DNA of 27,670 nt. Source: Hofstenia miamia. Taxonomy: Eukaryota; Xenacoelomorpha; Acoela; Hofsteniidae. Below, in pieces: positions 20,641 to 27,670 of the stretch (positions within the stretch are counted from its first letter, which is position 1; each line of letters starts with the position of its first letter). The notes beneath the pieces are model-generated. The model worked only from the letters and a program-made list of their open reading frames with translations, searched no databases and was not told the origin of the DNA. The stretch covers positions 384,683-412,352 of the forward strand of contig CABFPE010000539.1 of the NCBI GenBank assembly GCA_900660155.1. Reading direction: 5' to 3'. Made by a program: the position numbers and the translations under genes.

Positions 20641-20827
20641 TGAGCAGCTAAATTTGCTATTGAGTTGGGAGGAGGGGGTTGCGTAGTAGGGGTATTCCCA
20701 GTCAGATGTTGTTGGAGTCTAAACCCTACAGAAGCCCATTCCTTTCTGGGTTATAGCTGATCCAGTGATGTACGTTTTATGCATTTGATGACTGCTAACT
20801 TGTTAAGTTTAAAGGTATCATAAAAGA

Positions 20828-20973
20828 TGCATTACTGGCAATCCAAAACTTCAAATATTCACATAATAGACACAAGGAATCAACCACTACCATATGAAAT
20901 AATACTAGGGAGAGACTTTCTAACAGATAACAACTACTTATTGATTACTCACATTGCACATTAACAATTGATG
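20828..20973 (+). pseudogene. Protease C-terminal half, element D copy 1
   Basis: An open stretch leads through QPLPYEIILGRDFLTDN, the I-L-G-R-D-F-L signature near the C-terminus of retropepsins, to a TAA after ITHIAH. The catalytic D-T-G part is not present upstream, so only the second half remains. The equivalent of copy 2 starts only at the assembly gap. Confidence 0.65.
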
Positions 20974-21046
20974 AAGACAAACATGTCACAGTCTCACTAG
21001 CTACCAAGAGCATCAACACTTTTGAATTCTCTCTAAATGAAAATTT

Positions 21047-21244
21047 ATGACTCAAGCCCTTTCACTGGAGACTCCAAAAAATAGCGCCAAAAAAATCCAT
21101 TACATGAGAAGTGGTCATTACCAATGCACATGGGATACAATTTTCTCATATCAATGTTTTAAACAACCTCACCTGATAACTGAGGATTTACTGCAATACT
21201 TAACAACTCTAACAAACATGTCTTACTATGATCTAAGGACATAA
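21047..21244 (+). pseudogene. PR-RT linker ORF, element D copy 1
   Basis: A 65-codon frame of polar composition between protease and RT. It is repeated at 25197-25394 with two amino-acid differences (Q3/E3 and H18/N18). No motif is recognised; position makes it the linker of the pol polyprotein. Confidence 0.4.
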
Positions 21245-21449
21245 AAATCACCAGAATTCTATTGGAAAAATATGTAGTCAAGTATAACCTTATTCTAATC
21301 ACTGAGAAAGAAAGCATTCCTAAACATCAATAGATCACTCCTCTTCTAACAAGGGAATCACATCCTTATCTTACAGCAGCAGAAAGCAATACAATTAATG
21401 AAATACTCACTTCAACAATGCTAAAGTAAGCATTGGCAAATCCATCAGT

Positions 21450-21679
21450 GTTGAAAACTGCATAGAAAATACCTCAAACAAACCAATATGACAATCATGC
21501 ATAAGGGTACTACCTCAAATGCAAGACCAGCATTCAAAAACAATGACAGATATTCTCAATTACAGAATCATTAGAAGGAGTCAAATTCCATACACATCCA
21601 CAACAGTCTTCATCAAACAGGGCAACAAACACTGCCTGGGCATAGACTTCTGCCAACTGAATGCAGTCACTAAAAGGAC
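21450..21679 (+). pseudogene. RT N-terminal part, element D copy 1
   Basis: The frame in 21519-21749 shows IIRRSQIPYTSTTVFIKQG and LGIDFCQLNAVTK, equivalent to the conserved GII...SPYASPVVLV...CVDYRKLNAVTKKD region of gypsy RTs. The RT is interrupted right after this block by element F at the GGAC of 21676-21679. It continues at 23641 with YPLP, which is the next expected block. Confidence 0.8.
21676..21679. repeat. Target-site duplication, left (GGAC)
   Basis: GGAC directly left of element F and repeated at 23637-23640 right of it. The same pair flanks the solo LTR in copy 2. In the uninterrupted RT only one GGAC would be expected. Confidence 0.85.
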
Positions 21680-21859
21680 AAGATATGTTTTAAAAAACCT
21701 ATCTAAGATGAGATGTATGTCTATTCATTCCAAGCAGCATTTTCTATAATAAGCTTTTGCAGGCAAACATGTTTACAACTTAACAAGTTTACACCTTAAA
21801 AAATACAAACATGTTTACAACTTAACAAGTACATGCATACCAGATAATGATATGCAACA
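21680..21859 (-). repeat. 3' LTR of element F
   Basis: On the minus strand it begins TGTTGCATATC right after the polypurine tract and ends before GGAC. It is about 40 bp longer than the other LTR because the segment around CAAACATGTTTACAACTTAAC is duplicated in tandem (about 21773-21797 and 21806-21830). It differs from the 5' LTR at many positions, so the insertion is not recent. Confidence 0.85.
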
Positions 21860-21868
21860 TCCCCCTTC
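21860..21868 (-). promoter_or_regulatory. Polypurine tract of element F
   Basis: Minus strand GAAGGGGGA immediately before TGTTG of the 3' LTR. This is the usual position and composition of the primer for plus-strand DNA synthesis. Confidence 0.75.
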
Positions 21869-21918
21869 AAAGTAGGATTTAAGTTTGTAATGAATCAGTC
21901 CTGAAGTCCTCAGATGGG

Positions 21919-22530
21919 TTACACTTTATAGTTGTGTTGAAGGGCAGGGTTTTGTTGATCATGGAAAAAGTATTGACCACATGGTATTGGAGAACGTGCT
22001 TCAGGAGCAACTTCAGTAACTTCTTTTATTCCTTCAAAACCACTGTCTTTGCTAAAATCACTCTCTTTATCTTCATTAATGTTGGTGTAATAGATTTGTT
22101 TATCCATTTCACTTACATATTTAAATTGAGTATTAGAAGCAATTATAGGCTTATTATTCTGCTGCCTCAACAAGACAGTGTTCGAGCCAATTAAAGAAAT
22201 GTATTGTGCTGGAGAATTGTTGTGATACATAACATTATCTTTAGGTTTCATATATTTGCAAGCTTTGTTTATTACTGGAAATCTTATTGTTCATCCAAAA
22301 ACTAGCTCAGAGGGTCTACAGGAGTGGGATACTTCTTTTGATGTATGCAACATTAGTAGAATGTGTTGAATATAGTCAACAATGAATCCATTGTGTGGTC
22401 TCTAAATTGCAATGTCCTGTTTAATGGTTTGTAGCATCCTCTCTGCTAGAGCATTTGAGCTTTGGTGATGTGGAGAAGAGTACTTGTGTTTACATCCAAT
22501 TACCAAAAGCCATTAATTGAACTGCATACT
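21919..22530 (-). pseudogene. Integrase C-terminal half, element F
   Basis: The frame near 22500-22400 reads HKYSSPHHQSSNALAERML, the conserved block with the third catalytic acidic residue (Glu, codon 22443-22441). A TAG breaks it at about 22403. The C-terminal piece 22251-21919 (110 aa) starts KPKDNVMYHNNSP, the region before the C-terminal domain in K02A2.6-type integrases, and ends with a Ser/Glu-rich tail. The first two catalytic acidic residues and the zinc module are missing because the internal deletion joins this directly to the protease remnant at about 22540. Confidence 0.8.
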
Positions 22531-22546
22531 GTGGAGCTCAAGGGCA

Positions 22547-22862
22547 TTAACAGATACTAAAATTTGCAGAACACTGTTGAAGTATGGGATCAAGTTTGGT
22601 TTCCAGACGTATATCACTCACATTGGTTACATTGCAACAATATGTTGGCTCATCTTGTTCACTAATGTTATTCAAAGCAAAAATGAAATTGAAATCATCT
22701 GAACCTATATCTGGCTCTTTGGTACATGCAGTGACTCTAGCACAATATGCAAGGTTTTTTGTTTTACAGACTTGAGCAAATTGATCCTTACCCTTGTATT
22801 TGTTACGCATTTTCCCTTTTTTGAGACAAGCACCATATCAATGATGGTAACCACATTTGGTT
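22547..22862 (-). pseudogene. Zinc knuckles and protease remnant, element F
   Basis: Just upstream of the 87-codon frame 22810-22547 the minus strand reads CGYHH-TGA-YGAC, and the frame continues through KYKGKDQFAQVC: the two CCHC knuckles of the lineage with several ligands replaced. Then, after an acidic stretch and YCCNVTNVSDI, comes KLDP where a retropepsin has L-D-T-G-A, so the catalytic triad is destroyed. The frame stops near 22547, and integrase sequence begins within about 20 bp, marking the internal deletion. Confidence 0.7.
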
Positions 22863-23500
22863 CAAAGTTCATTATGACCTTGGTTCAAGTGTGTCATATT
22901 CATAATTGAATCATCATTCAAATGCATGTTCTTAGTGAATTTGTGAATATTTTCAAGATATTGGATGAAACTTATTGCTTCTTTGAGTGTAATTTTATCG
23001 TTTGATTGTATTGCATGATTAGCATTTGTTGAAATTCTGGATTGGCAATACCAGTAAAAAGTTGTGCCATATGATATCAATTTCAACGTCTTTTGAATGT
23101 TTCAATTTTGTGAAATCCCAATCAGAAGCACATTTTTTGAGATGATTTAAATGTCACTTATCTTTTCTGACAAAAGTTGCTTCATACCATGAAATCTACA
23201 TCACTCTGCCTGTATTAGCTTCTTCTTTGGTTGTAAATAACTAAGAAGGTGCTTTTCCAGGTCTATGAAAGGAATTTCTTCAATAGGAATTGGTTGTACA
23301 ATGTATAATAATTTTTTGATAGTGTCAATTCCACATATGGACATGAAATAGTTTGTGACTTGCAATTTCTCAGTTGTATCTGAATAACCTTTAACATGAA
23401 ATTTTGCTTTGAACTGAACAATCCAGGCCTTTGCCTTTTCATAGTCATCAATGGGAAATATGGTTTTTCCTTGTTTGGTTTCTTTATCTGACTGCACCAT
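22862..23500 (-). pseudogene. Gag of element F
   Basis: Two frames: 23500-23201 (99 aa) starting at the ATG next to the 5' LTR, and 23086-22862 (74 aa). Seen in order are WIVQFKAKFHVKG, YFMSICGIDTIKKLL, YLQPKKKLIQAE continuing to RCRFHGMKQ, and later KITLKEAISFIQYLE. These match the layout of K02A2.6/Mag-type gags. The frame is shifted between the pieces. The ATG lies only a few bases from the LTR, so the primer-binding site and leader are missing. Confidence 0.75.
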
Positions 23501-23502
23501 GA

Positions 23503-23636
23503 CTTTTTTTAAAAAATCTATCTACAATAAGATGTACATCTATTCATACCAAGCAGCATTTTCTATAATAATCTTACATGGGCAAACATGTTTACTACTT
23601 AACAAGTACATGCAGACCAGATAATCATACTCAACA
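23503..23636 (-). repeat. 5' LTR of element F
   Basis: On the minus strand it starts TGTTGAGTATG next to GGAC and ends in a T/A-run just before the gag ATG. It is collinear with the left LTR, with differences such as ATCTTACATGGG against AGCTTTTGCAGG. Confidence 0.85.
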
Positions 23637-23640
23637 GGAC
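23637..23640. repeat. Target-site duplication, right (GGAC)
   Basis: Right-hand copy of GGAC bordering element F; the RT reading frame resumes directly with GAC GCC TAT CCT (D-A-Y-P). Confidence 0.85.
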
Positions 23641-24120
23641 GCCTATCCTTTGCCATGCATCAACTACATTTTATATGATGCAGCACAATTCAAACTCTTC
23701 TCCACATGGGATTTATCTAGATCATACTGACAGGTACCAATGTGACGAAATTATTTAGAGAATATGACGTCCATCATGCAATTTGGGCTACTTGAATGGC
23801 TATACATATCATTTGGCATATGCAATGCCCCAGCCACATTTCAATGCAATGTCACAAAAATCTTACTTAATGAAAAATGCAAACTCTCAAAAGGCATTGC
23901 TGCTTACATAGACAACATCTTAATCAGCTCAGAAACTATCAACAAACATGCTGAACAACTAAACACAATGTTAAAACTCCTCTGCAATGCCAGATTATGA
24001 ATCATTGCTAACAAATACAACATTGTGAAACATAAAGTCACTTTCCTTACCAGAAACATAACACCAGGAAACATCACTATCAAAGATAGTACTAACAACT
24101 CATTGACAAAATACAAGTGC
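23637..24120 (+). pseudogene. RT central and C-terminal part, element D copy 1
   Basis: Resumes after element F with AYPLPCINYIL, then STWDLSRSY-TGA-QVPM-TGA, where the first TGA stands at the usual Trp of S-G-Y-W-Q. The frame 23764-24000 follows with QFGLLEWLYISFGICNAPATF and the catalytic box, which reads YIDN (23905-23916) instead of YIDD. The enzyme would be inactive. This copy keeps the frame after NEK that copy 2 has lost. Confidence 0.85.
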
Positions 24121-24712
24121 CTCACAACAAAAAGGATATACAACAAATGCTAGGCTTCATGAAATACTATCATATGTTTATTCCCAATCTTGATGAAAAA
24201 ATGCTCCACATCTCAAATCTCCTTCATAAGTAAAATGCATTCACATGGACTTGGCAACATCAGGAGGCACTCAATATGTTAAAAACAGAAATGAAAAAAT
24301 CAAGTTGCTAAATTAACTTACATATTGTATGCAATGCAAGTACAGTATCTATTGGCACAACATTAAGACAAATTCAAAATGGGGAAGAAAAACCAATACA
24401 TTGGTTCAGTCACAAATTCAAACAGAGTAAACTTAATTACAGTGCAACTAAGCTAGAGATGCTAGTGCTCATTGAATCTTGCAAGAAATTCTGCCACTTC
24501 CTGATCAGTGAAAAAACTTTTACTGTACAAATAGATAATATTAGCCTATGTTGGCTGAAGAAATATGCTGGCAATTGCTCCAAAATTATAGCAAGATGGA
24601 TCAAGTATTTAATTGACTTCCACTTCTCCATCAATCACCAAAAAAGGAAAACTACATACCAGCACCAATATATGGACTGCACTACCAGAGTATCAGTATG
24701 AACATGGCATTG
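24121..24712 (+). pseudogene. Connection and RNase H, element D copy 1
   Basis: Connection segment near 24140-24300 (MLGFMKYYHMFIPNLDEK, TWTWQHQEAL) followed by the RNase H frame ending at 24701. Blocks seen: SIGTTLRQIQNGEEKP, FKQSKLNYSATKLEMLVLIES, VQIDNISLCWLKK and ARWIKYLIDFHFSINH. The acidic DCDAS block is changed to V-C-N-A-S in this copy (copy 2 has MDCNAS), and TDN is IDN. Both copies share these decayed frames. Confidence 0.8.
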
Positions 24713-24809
24713 CCAGAGACTTTCACTTCATAGCAACATGTCAATATCAAAGCCTACCTGATATCAACAATGATAGGAACAGCCACCCATAATTCCAATA
24801 CTGTCCATA

Positions 24810-25005
24810 ATGATAAAGGAAAAAATTACCAATGAGGAAATTGCCACCACTCAAAAAACAACATCATATTGTGAGTGCTTGAAGTATCCCACATTTCTCA
24901 TGGACAGCATGGCAACTCACTACTTCCATAAACACAACTGGAAGACAACAACCAGCTGTATTCTTCATGCCAGCACAACCACACAGAAACTCATTGCACT
25001 ACATG
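24810..25005 (+). pseudogene. Pol segment between RNase H and integrase, element D copy 1
   Basis: Open frame with MIKEKITNEEIATTQKTT and a polar tail running into the n. It lies where the RNase H-integrase junction is expected. Matches 27143-27338 of copy 2. Confidence 0.45.
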
Positions 25006-25006
25006 N
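25006..25006. other. Assembly gap symbol (single n)
   Basis: The only ambiguous base in the window. It sits exactly between the end of copy 1 and the start of copy 2 of element D: sequence to its left matches copy 2 up to 27338, and sequence to its right matches copy 1 from 20857. Confidence 0.95.
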
Positions 25007-25196
25007 ATTCACATAATAGACACAAGGAATCAACCACTACCATATGAAATAATACTAGGGAGAGACTTTCTAACAGATAACAACTACTTATTGATTACTC
25101 ACATTGCACATTAACAATTGATGAAGACAAACATGTCACAGTCTCACTAGCTACCAAGAGCATCAACACTTTTGAATTCTCTCTAAATGAAAATTT

Positions 25197-25394
25197 ATGA
25201 CTGAAGCCCTTTCACTGGAGACTCCAAAAAATAGCGCCAAAAAAATCAATTACATGAGAAGTGGTCATTACCAATGCACATGGGATACAATTTTCTCATA
25301 TCAATGTTTTAAACAACCTCACCTGATAACTGAGGATTTACTGCAATACTTAACAACTCTAACAAACATGTCTTACTATGATCTAAGGACATAA
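25197..25394 (+). pseudogene. PR-RT linker ORF, element D copy 2
   Basis: Nearly identical to 21047-21244; the only changes are Glu for Gln at residue 3 and Asn for His at residue 18. Confidence 0.4.
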
Positions 25395-25826
25395 AAATCA
25401 CCAGAATTCTATTGGAAAAATATGTAGTCAAGAATAAACTTATTCTAATCATTGAGAAAGAAAGCAGTCCTAAACATCAATAGATCACTCCTCTTCTAAC
25501 AAGGGAATCACATCCTTATCTTACAGCAGCAGAAAGCAATACAATTAATGAAATACTCACTTCAACAATGCTAAAGTAAGCATTGGCAAATCCATCAGTG
25601 TTGAAAACTGCATAGAAAATACCTCAAACAAACCAATATGACAATCATGCATAAGGGTACTACCTCAAATGCAAGACCAGCATTCAAAAACAATGACAGA
25701 TATTCTCAATTACAGAATCATTAGAAGGAGTCAAATTCCATACACATCCACAACAGTCTTCATCAAACAGGGCAACAAACACTGCCTGGGCATAGACTTC
25801 TGCCAACTGAATGCAGTCACTAAAAA

Positions 25827-25830
25827 GGAC
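25827..25830. repeat. Target-site duplication, left of solo LTR (GGAC)
   Basis: GGAC at the left border of the solo LTR, paired with 25969-25972. Confidence 0.85.
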
Positions 25831-25968
25831 AAGATATGTTTTAAAAAACCTATCTAAGATGAGATGTATGTCTATTCATTCCAAGCAGCATTTTCTATAA
25901 TAAGCTTTTGCAGGCAAACATGTTTACAACTTAACAAGTACATGCAGACCAGATAATCATACTCAACA
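25831..25968 (-). repeat. Solo LTR of element F
   Basis: 138 bp between GGAC copies, at the same RT position as element F in copy 1. The left part carries the left-LTR variants of copy 1 (CTAAGATGAG, TCATTCC, AGCTTTTGCAGG, TTTACAACTT). The right part carries the right-LTR variants (GCAGACCAGATAATCATACTCAAC). The switch lies within CTTAACAAGTACATGCA. This is the structure expected after recombination between the two LTRs with loss of the interior. Confidence 0.88.
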
Positions 25969-25972
25969 GGAC
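25969..25972. repeat. Target-site duplication, right of solo LTR (GGAC)
   Basis: Right-hand GGAC; the RT frame resumes with it. Confidence 0.85.
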
Positions 25973-26449
25973 GCCTATCCTTTGCCATGCATCAACTACA
26001 TTTTATATGATGCAGCACAATTCAAACTCTTCTCCACATGGGATTTATCTAGATCATACTGACAGGTACCAATGTGACGAAATTATTTAGAGAATATGAC
26101 GTCCATCATGCAATTTGGGCTACTTGAATGGCTATACATATCATTTGGCATATGCAATGCCCCAGCCACTTTTCAATGCAATATCACAAAAATCTTACTC
26201 AATGAAAAAAAGCAAACTCTCAAAAGGCATTGCTGCTTACATAGACAACATCTTAATCAGCTCAGAAACTATCAACAAACATGCTGAACAACTAAACACA
26301 ATGTTAAAACTCCTCTGCAATGCCAGATTATGAATCATTGCTAACAAATACAACATTGTGAAACATAAAGTCACTTTCCTTACCAGAAACATAACACCAG
26401 GAAACATCACTATCAAAGATAGTACTAACAACTCATTGACAAAATACAA

Positions 26450-27034
26450 GTGCCTCACAACAAAAAGGATGTGCAACAAATGCTAGGCTTCATGAAATAC
26501 TATCATATGTTTATTCCCAATCTTGATGAAAAAATGCTCCACATCTCAAATCTCCTTCATAAGAAAAATGCATTCACATGGACCTGGCAACATCAGGAGG
26601 CACTCAATATGTTAAAAACAGAAATGAAAAAATCAAGTTGCTAAATTAACTTACATATGGATTGCAATGCAAGTACAGTATCCATTGGCACAACATTAAG
26701 TCAAATTCAAAATGGGGAAGAAAAACCAATGCAATGGTTCAGTCACAAATTCAAACAGAGTAAACTTAATTACAGTGCAACTAAGCTAGAGATGCTAGTG
26801 CTCATTGAATCTCTCAAGAAATTCTGCCACTTCCTGATCAGTGAAAAAACTTTTACTGTACAAACAGATAATATTAGCCTATGTTGGCTGAAGAAATATG
26901 CTGGCAATTGCTCCAAAATTATAGCAAGATGGATCAAGTATTTAATTGACTTCCACTTCTCCATCAATCACCAAAAAAGGAAAACTACATACCAGCACCA
27001 ATATATGGACTGCACTACCACAGTATCAGCATGA
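26450..27034 (+). pseudogene. Connection and RNase H, element D copy 2
   Basis: Frame 26450-26644 holds NKKDVQQMLGFMKYYHMFIPN and TWTWQHQEAL. After a stop, 26657-27034 (125 aa) holds the RNase H core MDCNASTVSIGTTLSQ, FKQSKLNYSATKLEMLVLIES, VQTDNISLCWLKK and ARWIKYLIDFHFSINH. It is somewhat better preserved than copy 1 (MDCN and TDN present; the usual second Asp of the DCDAS block is Asn). The frame ends in an unrelated-looking tail where the RNase H C-terminus should be. Confidence 0.82.
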
Positions 27035-27142
27035 ACAGGGCATGGCAAGAGACTTTCATTTCATAGCAACATGTCAATATGAAAGCCTACCTGATATCAA
27101 CAATGATAGGAACAGCCACCCATAATTCCAATACTGTCCATA

Positions 27143-27481
27143 ATGATAAAGGAAAAAATTACCAATGAGGAAATTGCCACCACTCAAAAAACAACATCAT
27201 ATTGTGAGTGCTTGAAGTATCCCACATTTCTCATGGACAGCATGGCAACTCACTACTTCCATAAACACAACTGGAAGACAACAACCAGCTGTATTCTTCA
27301 TGCCAGCACAACCACACAGAAACTCATTGCACTACATGAATATTATAAATTTAAGGTAGTCAAAAAAGTACATGAACAACAACCCATATATTTACAAAAC
27401 AATGGTTACAAAATATATATATATATGCACAACATACTATGGCAGGGGGTCCTGGATATGGGTCAAAAAAATTTTTGTTGA
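27143..27481 (+). pseudogene. Pol segment at RNase H-integrase junction, element D copy 2
   Basis: A 112-codon frame beginning MIKEKITNEEIATTQ and continuing past the copy-1 break with LHEYYKFKVVKKVHEQ, loosely like the His-containing start of an integrase zinc module. It then passes through a TA microsatellite (about 27413-27426), where coding character is lost. Weak assignment, made mainly on position. Confidence 0.4.
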
Positions 27482-27654
27482 AAAAAATTTAAACTCATAC
27501 ATAAAATATCAGACCCTTTTCTAAATGCACTATGTGCCAATATTTGTATAAAATTAATTGTTCTGGCTTTGCATCAAAAGGGGCACTGATACTGTGGAAA
27601 ATCAGAAAGTGTGAGAAGTGGATACAAATCACATAGTATCTAGAGCCCATATAT
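27482..27654. other. AT-rich end, nothing recognised
   Basis: No open frame or repeat family that I can support between the end of element D copy 2 and the terminal microsatellite. Confidence 0.5.
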
Positions 27655-27670
27655 GCATATATATATATAT
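27655..27670. repeat. (TA)n microsatellite at window end
   Basis: Alternating AT run cut by the window edge. Confidence 0.9.

Larger units (their letters stand above)
21680..23636 (-). mobile_element. Element F: small internally deleted LTR retrotransposon
   Basis: A nested insertion in the RT of element D, about 1957 bp, flanked by direct repeats (LTRs, about 180 and 133 bp) and GGAC target duplications. Read on the minus strand: 5' LTR, gag, zinc knuckle, protease remnant, integrase C-terminal half, polypurine tract, 3' LTR. RT, RNase H and the integrase N-terminus are missing, so it is a deletion derivative that could have moved only in trans. Motifs fit the K02A2.6/Mag-type gypsy lineage common in animals. 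The absence of the element at the equivalent site in copy 2, except for one LTR, fixes its borders. Confidence 0.88.
20828..25005 (+). mobile_element. Element D, copy 1: decayed gypsy pol with nested insertion
   Basis: Plus-strand Ty3/gypsy pol remnant in the order protease end, linker, RT, RNase H, start of integrase, without recognisable gag. It is related to element A (shared KLEMLVLIES, NAPATFQ, ILGxDFL blocks) but clearly a different family. From 20857 on it is duplicated at 25007-27338. The RT is split by element F at 21680-23636. Copy 1 has one fewer A than copy 2 just before the insertion site (21672-21675) and stop codons shared with copy 2, so it was dead before the copies separated. 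It ends exactly at the n. Confidence 0.85.
25600..26340 (+). pseudogene. RT, element D copy 2, interrupted by solo LTR
   Basis: LGIDFCQLNAVTKKD ends at the GGAC of 25827-25830. After the solo LTR the RT goes on with DAYPLPCINYIL, the same Y-TGA-QVPM-TGA stretch as copy 1, ISFGICNAPATFQ, then an extra-base frameshift after LLNEK (26204-26213). The next frame holds KLSKGIAAYIDN, again with YIDN for YIDD. Since copy 2 lacks the F interior, it shows how the RT blocks join across the insertion site. Confidence 0.85.
25007..27481 (+). mobile_element. Element D, copy 2: decayed gypsy pol with solo LTR
   Basis: Collinear with copy 1 (25007 corresponds to 20857; 27338 to 25005) apart from scattered substitutions and small indels and the absence of the F interior. 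Contains the end of the protease (PLPYEIILGRDFL at about 25035-25080), the linker, RT, connection, RNase H and the pol segment before integrase. It extends beyond the copy-1 end by about 140 bp of further open frame to 27481. Confidence 0.85.

Noticed and set aside
22547..22775. Overlapping plus-strand frames at 22517-22775
   Set aside because: Opposite strand to the zinc knuckle and protease remnant of element F; no motif of their own.

Overview
The window is AT-rich, repeat-dominated nuclear DNA of a eukaryote. The signs are Ty3/gypsy-type gag-pol remains, a probable non-LTR retrotransposon 3' end, microsatellites and minisatellites. There is no bacterial operon structure, tRNA, rRNA or CRISPR array, and no intact host gene that I can recognise. 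The reverse transcriptase and RNase H motifs look like animal gypsy/Mag/K02A2.6-type elements, so an invertebrate genome is likely, but the species cannot be read from the sequence.

Layout. (1) 1-1500: microsatellites and anonymous AT-rich DNA. (2) About 1520-13260, minus strand: a head-to-tail series of related decayed retroelement segments. Read in the minus direction these are element A (repeat-bearing leader, large gag, zinc knuckle, protease, linker with repeats, RT, RNase H, integrase; 13260 to 6607), then a second gag-like unit B (6554 to about 3650) starting only 52 bp after the integrase stop with no LTR between, then an unexplained hydrophobic open frame (3118-2594), then a more divergent gag-like unit C (about 2345-1520). 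A short repeated peptide-coding motif (SNPHx-stop-LKG) occurs before gag A, near the N-terminus of B, and in the A protease-RT linker. The same codon is TGA in eight of nine units and CGA in the ninth. (3) 13500-20400: mostly non-coding, with a polypyrimidine/polypurine inverted repeat, GC-rich transposon-end-like islands, two ~10-bp-period minisatellites, and two tandem copies of a LINE-like 3' end on the minus strand. (4) 20409-20640: an LTR-like segment. (5) 20828-27481, plus strand: a second decayed gypsy pol (PR-RT-RNase H-IN start) present twice, as 20857-25005 and 25007-27338. The copies are separated by a single n at 25006.

The clearest story is in region 5. Copy 1 has a small, internally deleted LTR retrotransposon (element F, minus strand, 21680-23636) inserted in its RT coding sequence, flanked by GGAC target duplications. 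Copy 2 has at exactly the same site, with the same GGAC duplications, only a solo LTR (25831-25968). Its left part carries the left-LTR variants and its right part the right-LTR variants, so it looks like the direct product of LTR-LTR recombination. With the n at the junction, the two copies are most simply two haplotypes laid end to end by the assembly, although a true tandem duplication is not excluded.

No element here looks capable of autonomous activity: frames are broken by indels and stops, and several catalytic residues are lost.
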